Source: Sphingobacteriaceae bacterium GW460-11-11-14-LB5
Lineage (GTDB): Bacteria > Bacteroidota > Bacteroidia > Sphingobacteriales > Sphingobacteriaceae
Direction: 5' to 3'
Assembly: GCA_002151545.1 (NCBI GenBank)
Contig: CP021237.1
Location: 186,001 to 250,000 of the forward strand
DNA: 64,000 nt
The notes below the pieces were generated by a model. It did not search any database and had not been told where the DNA came from. It saw nothing but the letters and a program-made list of their open reading frames with translations. Shown here piece after piece: positions 55,915 to 64,000 of this stretch (the stretch's first letter is position 1; each line of letters begins with the position of its first letter). Made by a program: the position numbers and the translations under genes.

Positions 55915-58900
55915 ATGAGTAAAATTTACAACCAAAGAGGAGTATTGCTATACCTCGGGCGTATCTGCGCAGGTAAAGCAAAAATTTTAGCGGTTTTGCT
56001 GCTGGTGCTGTCCGGGAGTTTTAGCGCTTTTGCCCAAACCGTTATTGTGGGTACCATTAAAGATAATAAAGGGATCACGCTTCCGGGCGTAAGCGTAAGG
56101 GTAAAAAATACATCGGTCGGAACCTTAACCGATGCTGCGGGTAAGTATAGCATAAAGGTTCCTGATGGCAACCAAACCCTGGTATTCACCTTTATCGGTT
56201 TTACCACACAAGAAGTGACCTTAAATGGGCGAAGCACCATCAATATTACGATGGATGACGGTGCACAAGGCCTTAACGATGTAGTGGTCATTGGATACGG
56301 TACTGCACAGAAAAAAGATGTTACCGGTGCGGTTTCGAGCATTAAAGCCACGCAGCTGGAAAACGAAAATCCAAATAGTGTTACCGATATCCTTCGTGGT
56401 AACATCCCGGGTTTAACGGTTGGTTTTAACAATAGCGCTAAAGGTGGCGGAGATCTGCTCGTACGCGGAAAAACAACGCTAACGGGGACCACAACACCGC
56501 TGATTGTGTTAGATGGGGTTATTTTTATCGGTCAGCTGTCTGATATTAACCCTAATGATATTGAATCGGTTGATGTACTTAAGGATGCAAGTTCGCTTGC
56601 GGTTTATGGAGCAAAAGCAGCAACCGGTGTAGTCGCCATTACCACCAAAAAAGGAAAAAGCGGTGCACCAACCATTACGGTAAATACAAACTTCGGGATG
56701 GCTACCCTGGCTCAAGATCAACCTGTGTACGATGGTCCAGGTTTTTTGAACTGGCGTGCCGATGTACAACGCAGTGGCGGGGTAAATCCACCTTACATTT
56801 ATAACGATCCCAATAACCTGCCAGAAGGCGTAACGCTTACCCAATGGTTAAACGGGCAAACCACCACCAATCCAACCGATCTTTGGTTAAGCCGTCTGGG
56901 TCTTTTGGCTAACGAAAAGGCCAATTATCTTGCCGGAAAAACAACCGATTGGTACGATATGCTTTTTGTTACCGGCCAACGCCAGGATCATACCCTCAGC
57001 CTCAGCGGGAAAAAAGAAGAGGTTTCCTATTACATGTCCTTAGGTTATCTTAAAAACGAAAGCATTATTGCCGGAGGAGGCTTCAGTACCTTCCGTACCC
57101 GGTTAAATCTGGAAGGTAAAGCGGCTAAGTTTTTAACGCTGGGTATGAATCTGCAATTTGCCGACCGCGATGAGGGAGCTATTGAAGCCCAGTTTTCGCA
57201 ACTGCCAGATTTATCTCCTTACGGCGATTTTTATAATGCAGATGGCTCTTTAAGAAGAATCCCTACCGATGATAACGGCCTCAATGCCCGTAATCCTTTT
57301 CTCGACCGGACTTATAATTCAAGGTTGCAAAAACAAAGCACTTTGTTCGGTAGTCTTTATGCCAAAGTGCAATTGCCGTTTGGGATCACTTACCAGGCAA
57401 ATTTTAGTCCGGGTTTAGATCAGTACCGCACCTTTAATCACCAGTCTTCTAAAAATCCAAATGTAACCATACCTGGTGGTTCAGCATCAAGGGCACAGGA
57501 AACCAGATACAACTGGCAGCTGGATAACCTCTTAAAATGGAACCGGACTATTGCAAGAGATCATAACATTGATGTAACGCTATTGGTCAATGCCGAGAAA
57601 TATTCTACCTGGTATACCATCGCCAGTAATGAAGGCTTTGCACCAACTGATGTATTGGGATTTCATAACATTCAAAGCGGTAATAAACCAACCGTAAGCA
57701 GCGATGATAAAGTTTATACGGGCGATGCTTTACTGGCCAGAGTGAATTATTCGTACAAAGGTCGGTATGCTTTAACAGGCTCTGTTCGTAGAGATGGGTA
57801 TTCTGCTTTTGGAGCCTCTAAAAAACGGGCTAATTTCCCTGCAGCGGCGGTAGCCTGGACCGTAAGTGAAGAAAACTTTTTGAAACCGGTTAAATGGATC
57901 GACTTTTTAAAACTGCGTCTATCTTACGGTATCAATGGAAACAGAGAAATCAGGGATGCGAACAACGTCATTGATCCATATGTTGCCATCCAGACTTTAA
58001 CCGGAGGCAAGTATCAATCCGTTAGCGGTAGCGGTACACCAGGAGAGGTGAATACCGTGGTAAACAGCCCGCGTTTGGGTAATCCAAACCTGGAATGGGA
58101 AAAGACAAAATCGTTGAATCTTGGTTTGGATTTTGGATTTTTGAACAATAGAATCAACGGATCTATTGAACTTTATGATAAGAAAACATCAGATCTTTTA
58201 ATCGGCCAGTCCTTGTCATCTGCATCGGGTTATGCAAATGTTATTGCCAATTTAGGTCGTGTAAATAACAGGGGGTTTGAGCTGAGCATCACCAGTAAAA
58301 ACTTTACAGGTGGAAATATTACCTGGAGCACTTCAGCAAACCTGTCGCTTAACCGCAATAAAATTGTTGGCCTGGCCACACCGAATGATGATCCGGGTAA
58401 CGGATGGTTTATTGGTAAAGACATCGATGTAATTTGGGAGTATCAAATTTTAGGCGTATGGCAGGAAAATGAAGTAGCAGAAGCCAATAAATTTAACAAG
58501 GGCATTAAGCCAGGTGATTTTAAATTATTGGATGTGGATGGAAATTATGTGTACAACGATCTGGATAAACAGTTTATCGGCTACAAAAGCCCAAGGTTCA
58601 ATTGGTCGTTCCGCAACGATTTTAATATCTATAAAAATTTCGATTTTTCATTCCAGCTTATCTCAAGCTGGGGACAGCTTAGGGCCGATAACCAGACCAA
58701 AAACCAGCCCGGAAGTGTAGGTTTTGGCCGATCGAGCTCTTATGTTATCCCTTATTGGACACCAGGTAATCCCCTTAATGATTATGCCCGCCTAAACTCG
58801 GGTTTAAGTGGGGTTAGTTTTAATGCTTACCGTAAAAGCTCGTTCATCAGGTTAAATACCATTGCACTCGCCTATAGCCTGCCAAAAGATTTTCTGGGCA

Positions 58901-59058
58901 AACTCAGGATACAAAATGCAAAAATATATGCCAATGTAAGTAATGCGGGTGTATATGCCCCAAATTGGAACCAATGGGATCCGCAAACTGCAGATAATAA
59001 CGGAAATCCTGTTCCAACACCTAGAGTTTACACTTTCGGACTGAATGTTACCCTTTAA
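55915..59058 (+). CDS. SusC/RagA-family TonB-linked outer membrane protein (pair 4)
   Basis: A 1047-residue TonB-dependent transporter. A signal segment (about 20-41, ending AFAQ) is followed by a carboxypeptidase-regulatory-like domain (about 44-120; GTIKDNKGITLPGVSVRVKN), a plug with the NDVVVIGYGTAQKKDVTGAV signature (about 122-141) and a barrel ending YTFGLNVTL. No STN domain. SusD starts three bases after its stop codon. It is the second importer of the locus and differs enough in sequence from pair 3 to recognise another oligosaccharide size or type. The TGTGA-N9-TCACA site directly upstream suggests local control. Confidence 0.95.
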   Translation: MSKIYNQRGVLLYLGRICAGKAKILAVLLLVLSGSFSAFAQTVIVGTIKDNKGITLPGVSVRVKNTSVGTLTDAAGKYSIKVPDGNQTLVFTFIGFTTQEVTLNGRSTINITMDDGAQGLNDVVVIGYGTAQKKDVTGAVSSIKATQLENENPNSVTDILRGNIPGLTVGFNNSAKGGGDLLVRGKTTLTGTTTPLIVLDGVIFIGQLSDINPNDIESVDVLKDASSLAVYGAKAATGVVAITTKKGKSGAPTITVNTNFGMATLAQDQPVYDGPGFLNWRADVQRSGGVNPPYIYNDPNNLPEGVTLTQWLNGQTTTNPTDLWLSRLGLLANEKANYLAGKTTDWYDMLFVTGQRQDHTLSLSGKKEEVSYYMSLGYLKNESIIAGGGFSTFRTRLNLEGKAAKFLTLGMNLQFADRDEGAIEAQFSQLPDLSPYGDFYNADGSLRRIPTDDNGLNARNPFLDRTYNSRLQKQSTLFGSLYAKVQLPFGITYQANFSPGLDQYRTFNHQSSKNPNVTIPGGSASRAQETRYNWQLDNLLKWNRTIARDHNIDVTLLVNAEKYSTWYTIASNEGFAPTDVLGFHNIQSGNKPTVSSDDKVYTGDALLARVNYSYKGRYALTGSVRRDGYSAFGASKKRANFPAAAVAWTVSEENFLKPVKWIDFLKLRLSYGINGNREIRDANNVIDPYVAIQTLTGGKYQSVSGSGTPGEVNTVVNSPRLGNPNLEWEKTKSLNLGLDFGFLNNRINGSIELYDKKTSDLLIGQSLSSASGYANVIANLGRVNNRGFELSITSKNFTGGNITWSTSANLSLNRNKIVGLATPNDDPGNGWFIGKDIDVIWEYQILGVWQENEVAEANKFNKGIKPGDFKLLDVDGNYVYNDLDKQFIGYKSPRFNWSFRNDFNIYKNFDFSFQLISSWGQLRADNQTKNQPGSVGFGRSSSYVIPYWTPGNPLNDYARLNSGLSGVSFNAYRKSSFIRLNTIALAYSLPKDFLGKLRIQNAKIYANVSNAGVYAPNWNQWDPQTADNNGNPVPTPRVYTFGLNVTL

Positions 59059-59061
59059 AAA

Positions 59062-60951
59062 ATGAAGAAGATGAATATCACATATAAAAAAATAATTCCG
59101 TTTGTGGCCCTGGCCCTTCTGCTGTCGGCAAATGGATGTAAAAAATCAAATCTGGATTCAGAATTATTGTCGCAACTGGAACCGCAAACCGCTTTAACGA
59201 GTGTAGCGGCGATGAAAGCGGCTATTGCAGGCATTGGAGCCAATGTGAGGAGAGAATTTACAGGCGATATGGCACCGATCGTTACCGAATCTATCTTTTC
59301 GGAAGTTGCTGTAGATGGAACAACGGATAAAACCACACAAGCCCAGGATATGGATACCCGGATAACACCGGATGCCAACCTGGATAACCCCGATTTTAAC
59401 AGGATCGGGTTTTACTGGACTGAAGGTTTTAGAGGGGTACGTATGGCCAATACCGTTATTACCTATATCGACAATGTAACCTATAAAGATGAGGCCGAAA
59501 AAAATGCTATTCTTAGTGCTGCCTATTTTTATCGTGCCTATTACTATTATCGTTTGGTACACCAATTTGGCGATGTGCCATTGAATTTAAAAGATATCAC
59601 CTCCCCTAAACTGGATTATTTTTCTACCCGCCGTGAGGTGATATTAAAAAAAATGCAGGAAGATCTTTTATTTGCCGAAAAATGGTTGAAAGATAATGTA
59701 GATCGTGGTGATGTTACCAAAGGTGCGTGTAGCCACCTGCTGACCAAAGTTAACCTTGCTTTGGGTGATTTTGATGCAGCCATCACCTCAGCCAACAATG
59801 TCATCAACAGTGGGACGTATAGCTTAATGCGGAACCGTTTCGGGAGTACCGCTGGTGATGCCAGTAAAAATGTGGTTTGGGATTTGCACCGGATGGATAA
59901 CAAGGCCATTCCTGCCAACCGTGAGGCACTTTTTTTAACCATCGACAGAGAAACGCTTGCAGGTGCTACCGATTTGGGATCGCAGGTAATGCGTAACTGC
60001 GTACCTGCCTGGCATTTTGCCAATTTGAAAACACCATCTGGTGCCACCCAGGCCATTGTTGATGGCGTTAATGTAGAAATACCCTTAACTTTAATGTACG
60101 GCAGAGGGATTGGGCGCTACCGTGGTACCGCCTATAGTACCAAAAACATCTGGACAGATAATACCGATTACCGCCACGCCCCAGGCATGTGGATGAACAT
60201 GACCGACCTGGTGTATAACAATCCTGCTATTAAAACAGGAAGTAACGTTGCTGAAAGAGCGTTATATGGCAAACCTCTGGTAGATGTGACCCCCGGCAAT
60301 GTAAATAACATGTTTCTGAACAAAGGTTTAGATACCATCCGCCATTTTTTCGGCTGGCCACACTATAAAACTTTTATCAATTCTACCAATGCACTTGCGG
60401 CTGATAAATATTGGACGCCGCCAAGAGGAACCAATACCGACTGGTATATCTTCCGTTTGGCCGAAACCTATCTGTTAAGGGCTGAAGCTTACTATTGGAA
60501 AGGCAACCTTGCTTTGGCCATGGCAGATTTAAACCAGGTACGCTCGCGGGCCAATGCAGCTTTGCTAACCGATGCTTCGGCAATTAACATCGGCACCATA
60601 CTGGATGAAAGAGCAAGAGAGCTGTTTTATGAGGAGCCGCGAAAAACAGAACTTACCCGCATTGCCTATATCTTCGCAACGACTGGAAAGCCTGCCTACA
60701 ACGGAAAAACCTATAACCTTGCCTCTTTCTCTGATAATAATTTCTTTTACGACAGGATTATCGAAAAGAATGATTTTTACCGCAACAAGGTGCCTACTGT
60801 ATTGGGCGTAAATTTCAGGATTTCTCCATACCACGTGCTTTGGCCGGTTCCGGCAGCAGCGCAGCGTTTTAATACAGAAGGCCGCATCAATCAAAATAAA
60901 GGGTACACCGGTTATGAAAACAATGTTCCGGCCCTGGATAAGATTCCATAG
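59062..60951 (+). CDS. SusD/RagB-family lipoprotein (pair 4)
   Basis: A 629-residue surface lipoprotein, on the long side for the family. The lipobox is SANGC (C26). SusD-type helices include AAYFYRAYYYYRLVHQFG (about 153-170) and RLAETYLLRAEAYYWKGN (about 465-482). The C-terminal ERARELFYEEPRKTELTRIA signature lies at about 516-535. It begins three bases after its SusC. A 9-bp hairpin follows at 60969. Confidence 0.95.
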   Translation: MKKMNITYKKIIPFVALALLLSANGCKKSNLDSELLSQLEPQTALTSVAAMKAAIAGIGANVRREFTGDMAPIVTESIFSEVAVDGTTDKTTQAQDMDTRITPDANLDNPDFNRIGFYWTEGFRGVRMANTVITYIDNVTYKDEAEKNAILSAAYFYRAYYYYRLVHQFGDVPLNLKDITSPKLDYFSTRREVILKKMQEDLLFAEKWLKDNVDRGDVTKGACSHLLTKVNLALGDFDAAITSANNVINSGTYSLMRNRFGSTAGDASKNVVWDLHRMDNKAIPANREALFLTIDRETLAGATDLGSQVMRNCVPAWHFANLKTPSGATQAIVDGVNVEIPLTLMYGRGIGRYRGTAYSTKNIWTDNTDYRHAPGMWMNMTDLVYNNPAIKTGSNVAERALYGKPLVDVTPGNVNNMFLNKGLDTIRHFFGWPHYKTFINSTNALAADKYWTPPRGTNTDWYIFRLAETYLLRAEAYYWKGNLALAMADLNQVRSRANAALLTDASAINIGTILDERARELFYEEPRKTELTRIAYIFATTGKPAYNGKTYNLASFSDNNFFYDRIIEKNDFYRNKVPTVLGVNFRISPYHVLWPVPAAAQRFNTEGRINQNKGYTGYENNVPALDKIP

Positions 60952-60968
60952 ATAGTTAATTGTTTAGC

Positions 60969-61005
60969 GGGTTAGTGCTTAGTTATATATAATAAACACT
61001 AACCC
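60969..61005 (+). terminator. Hairpin between SusD 4 and LacI regulator 2
   Basis: GGGTTAGTG (60969-60977) pairs perfectly with CACTAACCC (60997-61005) across a 19-nt AT-rich loop. It has no T run; C/T-rich direct repeats (CTAAT, CTAAC) follow. It may be a weak terminator. Confidence 0.5.
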
Positions 61006-61079
61006 CTAATCCCTAACCTGTAAAAGGTTACGAGGCACCAAACGCTAACCACATTGTAACGCTTAAACATCCTTTACCT

Positions 61080-62111
61080 ATGGAAAATAAACCTGTTACA
61101 TTAAAATTAATTGCAAAAGAATTAAAGCTGTCTATTTCTACCGTTTCCAAATCGTTAAAAGATTATCCACGGATTAAAGAGAGTACCAGGCTTCGGGTAA
61201 AAGAACTCGCCGCCAGATTAAATTTTACGCCCGATATTTCTGCGCTAAGGCTTAGAGACCGTAAATCGAGGATTATTGGCATTATACTGCCCAATCTTTC
61301 CGACCATTTCTTCACGCGTAGCATTTATGGCATGGAACAGCTGGCTACAACAAACGGTTACAATATTATTATCAGTCAATCGCACGATAATTTTGAAATG
61401 GAGGTGACCGCTGCGGCCACGCTTTTAGGATCGAGGGTTGATGGGTTAATTGTTGCCATTTCCAAACATACCTCTGATTTCGCCCACCTCGATCAATTCG
61501 AGAAAATCGGGATCCCTGTGGTTTATTATACCCGCAATCCGAGCTTTAACCTTAACTGCCATAAAGTATTAGGTAATACCCACCAGGGATGTTATATGGC
61601 TACAGAGTACCTGATTAACCGCGGGCATAAAAGAGTAGCTTACCTGGGCGGACCAAAAATGGTTAATTTCAGTCACGATCGATTCTCCGGATACATTAAT
61701 GCACTTAAGGATAACGAAATCCCTTTTAATGCCAACCATGTGGCCTATACCGATTTTGATGATGAAAATACCCTGGCGGCCATTAAAAACCTTTTTAACG
61801 ATCCTGAAAACGGACCGACAGCTTTAGTGGCTTTTAAAGAAAAGTTGTTGTTCGATACGATTAAATTTTTGCGTTCGGTTGAGCATCCTTATGCTAAAAA
61901 ACTCGAATGTATTGGTTTCGGTAACGATCCCATTATAACTTATCTCAGCACTCCGCCAATTGCTTCGATCGAAGAAAATCCCGAGGCCTTAGGCGAACAG
62001 GCTGTTATGTTGCTGGTGAAACTCATTAATGGCGATATTGAAGCCAGGGATTATAAAAAAGTAATTGTGAACTGCAGTTTAAAAATCCACGAATCTTACG
62101 CCATATTATAA
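61080..62111 (+). CDS. LacI-family transcriptional regulator 2
   Basis: A 343-residue DNA-binding regulator. The N-terminal HTH (about 5-50) contains LKLIAKELKLSISTVSKSL, followed by the hinge NFTPDISALRLR. The sugar-binding-protein-like domain spans about 62-340. It sits between SusD 4 and the PL14-like gene, so it likely controls this locus, with an uronate or oligo-uronate as effector. The two CG-centred palindromes at 49064 and 49268 are the best operator candidates. It is clearly related to regulator 1 (28103) but not a recent duplicate. Confidence 0.93.
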   Translation: MENKPVTLKLIAKELKLSISTVSKSLKDYPRIKESTRLRVKELAARLNFTPDISALRLRDRKSRIIGIILPNLSDHFFTRSIYGMEQLATTNGYNIIISQSHDNFEMEVTAAATLLGSRVDGLIVAISKHTSDFAHLDQFEKIGIPVVYYTRNPSFNLNCHKVLGNTHQGCYMATEYLINRGHKRVAYLGGPKMVNFSHDRFSGYINALKDNEIPFNANHVAYTDFDDENTLAAIKNLFNDPENGPTALVAFKEKLLFDTIKFLRSVEHPYAKKLECIGFGNDPIITYLSTPPIASIEENPEALGEQAVMLLVKLINGDIEARDYKKVIVNCSLKIHESYAIL

Positions 62112-62366
62112 AACAAGGTTTTCTAATACTTTAATCGAAAATATTTCAATCGTTGTAACATCAGTTAAACCCCATTTAGCTGTTTTTAAGGTCGTTGTCG
62201 TCTGTTTGGGATTACATTTTTGATTAGGTTAGGGTATCAGATCAAGCTAACCCAAGAATAAAAAACAGCGACCAAATTAAATCCGTAATAAACTATCAAG
62301 GATAGGATATTGCATTTCACCCGAAAAAAAATCACTAACCAAATTTAAATCTAAACTAAAATTAAC

Positions 62367-63242
62367 ATGAGTCAGAAAATGAATTCAACGCATTTTATTG
62401 CATCACTAGTGCTTATATTTTCCCTTAGCCTTTATGGTTGCCAGAAAGAAAAAGTAGCAGAATCAATCCCCGAAAACATCGATGTTGCCGCGCAATCAAA
62501 TGCCAAAGCGACTACAGAAGCTATTCCAAGTAGCATCAATACCGGTTTTACCCATGCCGATGGGACATACACTTATGGCGAAGCCAGTGCCGATTTTGGT
62601 GGCGCGACCTTAACGGGCTGGAACGAAAGCAGGGCCTACATTTCGGGTAATTGGGCCAGGGCTACCCTTGCACCTAATTCTGTTTCAAATGGTTTAATCG
62701 CAGGTGCTGACATATCAGATGGTTCAGCATACGAGGCTACCTTTAAAGTACGTTTCCATAGCCAGTTCGATTGGAGCAGGGGTGGAAAAGTTGGCTTCGG
62801 CTTCCTGATTGGGGAGGGTAATACCGGATGCGACATTGCCAGCGACGGAAACGGAGGAAGTTTACGCTTAATGTGGTACAATACCGGTAGCCGTGTGTTT
62901 TTTCAGCCCTATGTTTACCACAGAGATATGGCTGGCCCTTGCGGCGATACCTTCGGCAAGTCTTACCCTTCATCGGGTAGCCTGGTAAAAGGCGATACTT
63001 ATACCGTTCATCTTTATGTGAAAAGCAATACCGGATCGAATAAAAATGGACAGGTACAAGTAATCATCAATGGAACAACGGTATTGGATCAATCTATCCG
63101 CTGGACGACCAACGATGCACAACGTTTGATTAAGAGGTTATCATTCCACAATTTTAGAGGTGGAAAAGATGTAGCCGTTTGGGGCTCAAGCCAAACCAGC
63201 TATATTTATTTCGATGATCTTGTGGTGAATAAGATTCAGTAA
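62367..63242 (+). CDS. PL14-like polysaccharide lyase lipoprotein
   Basis: A 291-residue lipoprotein with lipobox cysteine C25 (LYGC) and a low-complexity linker to about residue 55. The rest is a beta-jelly-roll that follows the PL14 alginate/glucuronan lyase layout: GGKVGFGFLIGEG (about 134-146), GGSLRLMWY (about 159-167), NGQVQVIINGTTVLD (about 227-241), FHNFRGG (about 258-264) and YIYFDDLVV (about 279-287). An alternative ATG at 62379 would shorten it by four residues. Lyase activity on alginate or another uronic polymer is inferred from this resemblance and from the adjacent PL6 gene; it could also be a binding protein of the same fold. Confidence 0.65.
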   Translation: MSQKMNSTHFIASLVLIFSLSLYGCQKEKVAESIPENIDVAAQSNAKATTEAIPSSINTGFTHADGTYTYGEASADFGGATLTGWNESRAYISGNWARATLAPNSVSNGLIAGADISDGSAYEATFKVRFHSQFDWSRGGKVGFGFLIGEGNTGCDIASDGNGGSLRLMWYNTGSRVFFQPYVYHRDMAGPCGDTFGKSYPSSGSLVKGDTYTVHLYVKSNTGSNKNGQVQVIINGTTVLDQSIRWTTNDAQRLIKRLSFHNFRGGKDVAVWGSSQTSYIYFDDLVVNKIQ

Positions 63243-63278
63243 TTTAAAAGATTATCAAGTATAGAATCCTTAAATAAA

Positions 63279-63391
63279 GTCGTCATCTCGACTGAAGCGC
63301 AGCGAAATGGAGAGATCTATAGTATTTAGATTTAGCTTCGCTGAGCACTACGTGGTTCTCGGCTGCGTTGCACTCCGCTCGAAATGACGAC
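63279..63391. repeat. 113-bp palindromic element between convergent genes
   Basis: GTCGTCAT (63279-63286) and ATGACGAC (63384-63391) are perfect terminal inverted repeats of a 113-bp element. It contains inner complementary segments (CTCGACTGAAGCGCAGCGAAA against CGCTCGAAA). It sits exactly between the convergent PL14-like and PL6 genes and resembles the dispersed REP/MITE-like repeats of Sphingobacteriaceae. It could stop transcription from both sides. Confidence 0.65.
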
Positions 63392-63488
63392 CTTTTGCCA
63401 ATTTTTAAACAGTTTATGTGCTTTAATTGTTTATCTCGACATGACAATCGCATCCAATGAGTAATTAAAAAATCCCTTTTTTAATCAA

Positions 63489-64000
63489 TTACCGCTTTAC
63501 CACTTCAGCCTTTACATTTTTAAAACGGTTCTCCCCAATGATATTGTCAAAAGGAGCAACACTTTGCATTACTGGTGAAGGGTATCTTTTAATATCGAAT
63601 TTCCCTGTCCAGTCTGCATCCTTACTATCGCCAATCAATATCCCGGTTGTGGCATTCGATAGGGTGTTATTTTTTATCGTACAATTGCTTGCTGCGATAT
63701 AAAAACCAATTTCTTCTTTTCCTTTTGCCATGCCATACATTAACCGAATGGCTGTTTGGATGCCATCAATTTTATTATTGATCACCATGTGCCCCGTTCC
63801 ATTAATCCTAATGCCGCCTGTACCACCTTTAAATGTATTATCGGCAATTACACAATTATGTCCGCCACGCATCACCAGTTCCCCGTCGTTATCTTCGAAA
63901 TAATTGTTCAGGTATTTATTGCCACTGCTTTTATTGCTGATCACTTCGTTTTCGCCATTACAGTGGATAAACCTGTTTTTATGTACAGTACTTTCGGGAC
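63489..64000 (-). CDS. PL6-family (chondroitinase-B-like) alginate lyase, 3' part
   Basis: The C-terminal 170 residues of a polysaccharide lyase family 6 protein. The frame stays open to the window edge, so the 5' end lies beyond 64000. It shows right-handed beta-helix repeats (NNYF, NCVIADNTF, NCTIKNNTL) and the family's catalytic pair: Lys in VISNKSSGN (codon at 63930-63932) and Arg in VMRGGHN (codon at 63867-63869). These are 21 residues apart, as in chondroitinase B (K250, R271). PL6 enzymes split alginate or dermatan by beta-elimination; with a PL14-like neighbour, alginate is more likely. A GTG at 63944 is an internal codon, not the start. Confidence 0.9.
   Translation of the reverse strand, partial: PESTVHKNRFIHCNGENEVISNKSSGNKYLNNYFEDNDGELVMRGGHNCVIADNTFKGGTGGIRINGTGHMVINNKIDGIQTAIRLMYGMAKGKEEIGFYIAASNCTIKNNTLSNATTGILIGDSKDADWTGKFDIKRYPSPVMQSVAPFDNIIGENRFKNVKAEVVKR

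Noticed and set aside
60969..61040. C/T-rich short direct repeats (CTAACCCCTAATCCCTAACC) after SusD 4 as a possible CRISPR or tandem array.
   Set aside because: The units are only 6-7 bp, few and irregular, with no spacers. They are likely part of the hairpin/terminator region.

Overview
The window looks like a chromosomal segment from a Bacteroidota bacterium, most likely a Pedobacter-like member of Sphingobacteriaceae. The reasons are four SusC/SusD outer-membrane pairs, a Bacteroidetes-type ECF sigma factor with a FecR anti-sigma factor, a type IX secretion (T9SS) C-terminal domain, an RND pump fused to its TolC-like channel, and promoters of the TTTG-N19-TAnnTTTG type. This is a judgement from protein style, not from a marker-gene search. 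There are no rRNA genes, CRISPR arrays, transposases or phage genes.

1-6.7 kb is housekeeping: beta-carbonic anhydrase, a flavin reductase, a Crp/Fnr regulator, a HAD hydrolase overlapping a chloramphenicol-acetyltransferase-fold protein, tRNA-Ala(GGC), and a SAM-I riboswitch followed by an unannotated 39-codon frame and a TlpA-like thioredoxin protein. 7.2-12.1 kb is a SusC/SusD/lipoprotein trio without degradative enzymes. 12.2-14.3 kb holds two tandem paralogous secreted proteins on the minus strand.

14.5-29.1 kb reads as one functional island: an MFS-like DUF5690 permease, ECF sigma, FecR, a SusC carrying an STN signalling domain, SusD, an alkaline-phosphatase-superfamily enzyme, two calcineurin-type phosphoesterases, a DUF2490 protein and a LacI regulator. 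The sigma gene and the phosphoesterase operon share an almost identical promoter block. All recognisable enzymes break phosphate esters, so I infer acquisition of an organophosphate or phosphorylated glycan.

29.6-42.4 kb carries an astacin protease with a lectin domain, catalase-peroxidase KatG, a giant (about 2320-residue) FG-GAP/IPT/NHL surface protein with a T9SS tail that is split by a single-base frameshift, its overlapping lipoprotein partner, and an unrecognised basic protein. 42.6-48.6 kb is a heavy-metal efflux operon: a small exported protein, a CusA-TolC fusion and a CusB-like adaptor.

49.3-64 kb is a polysaccharide utilisation locus with two SusC/SusD pairs, an aldo/keto reductase, a LacI regulator, a PL14-like lipoprotein and the 3' part of a PL6 lyase running off the window end. 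The lyases point to alginate or another uronate polymer. Two LacI-type palindromes precede the first pair. An identical-architecture TGTGA-N9-TCACA site precedes both the reductase and the second SusC.
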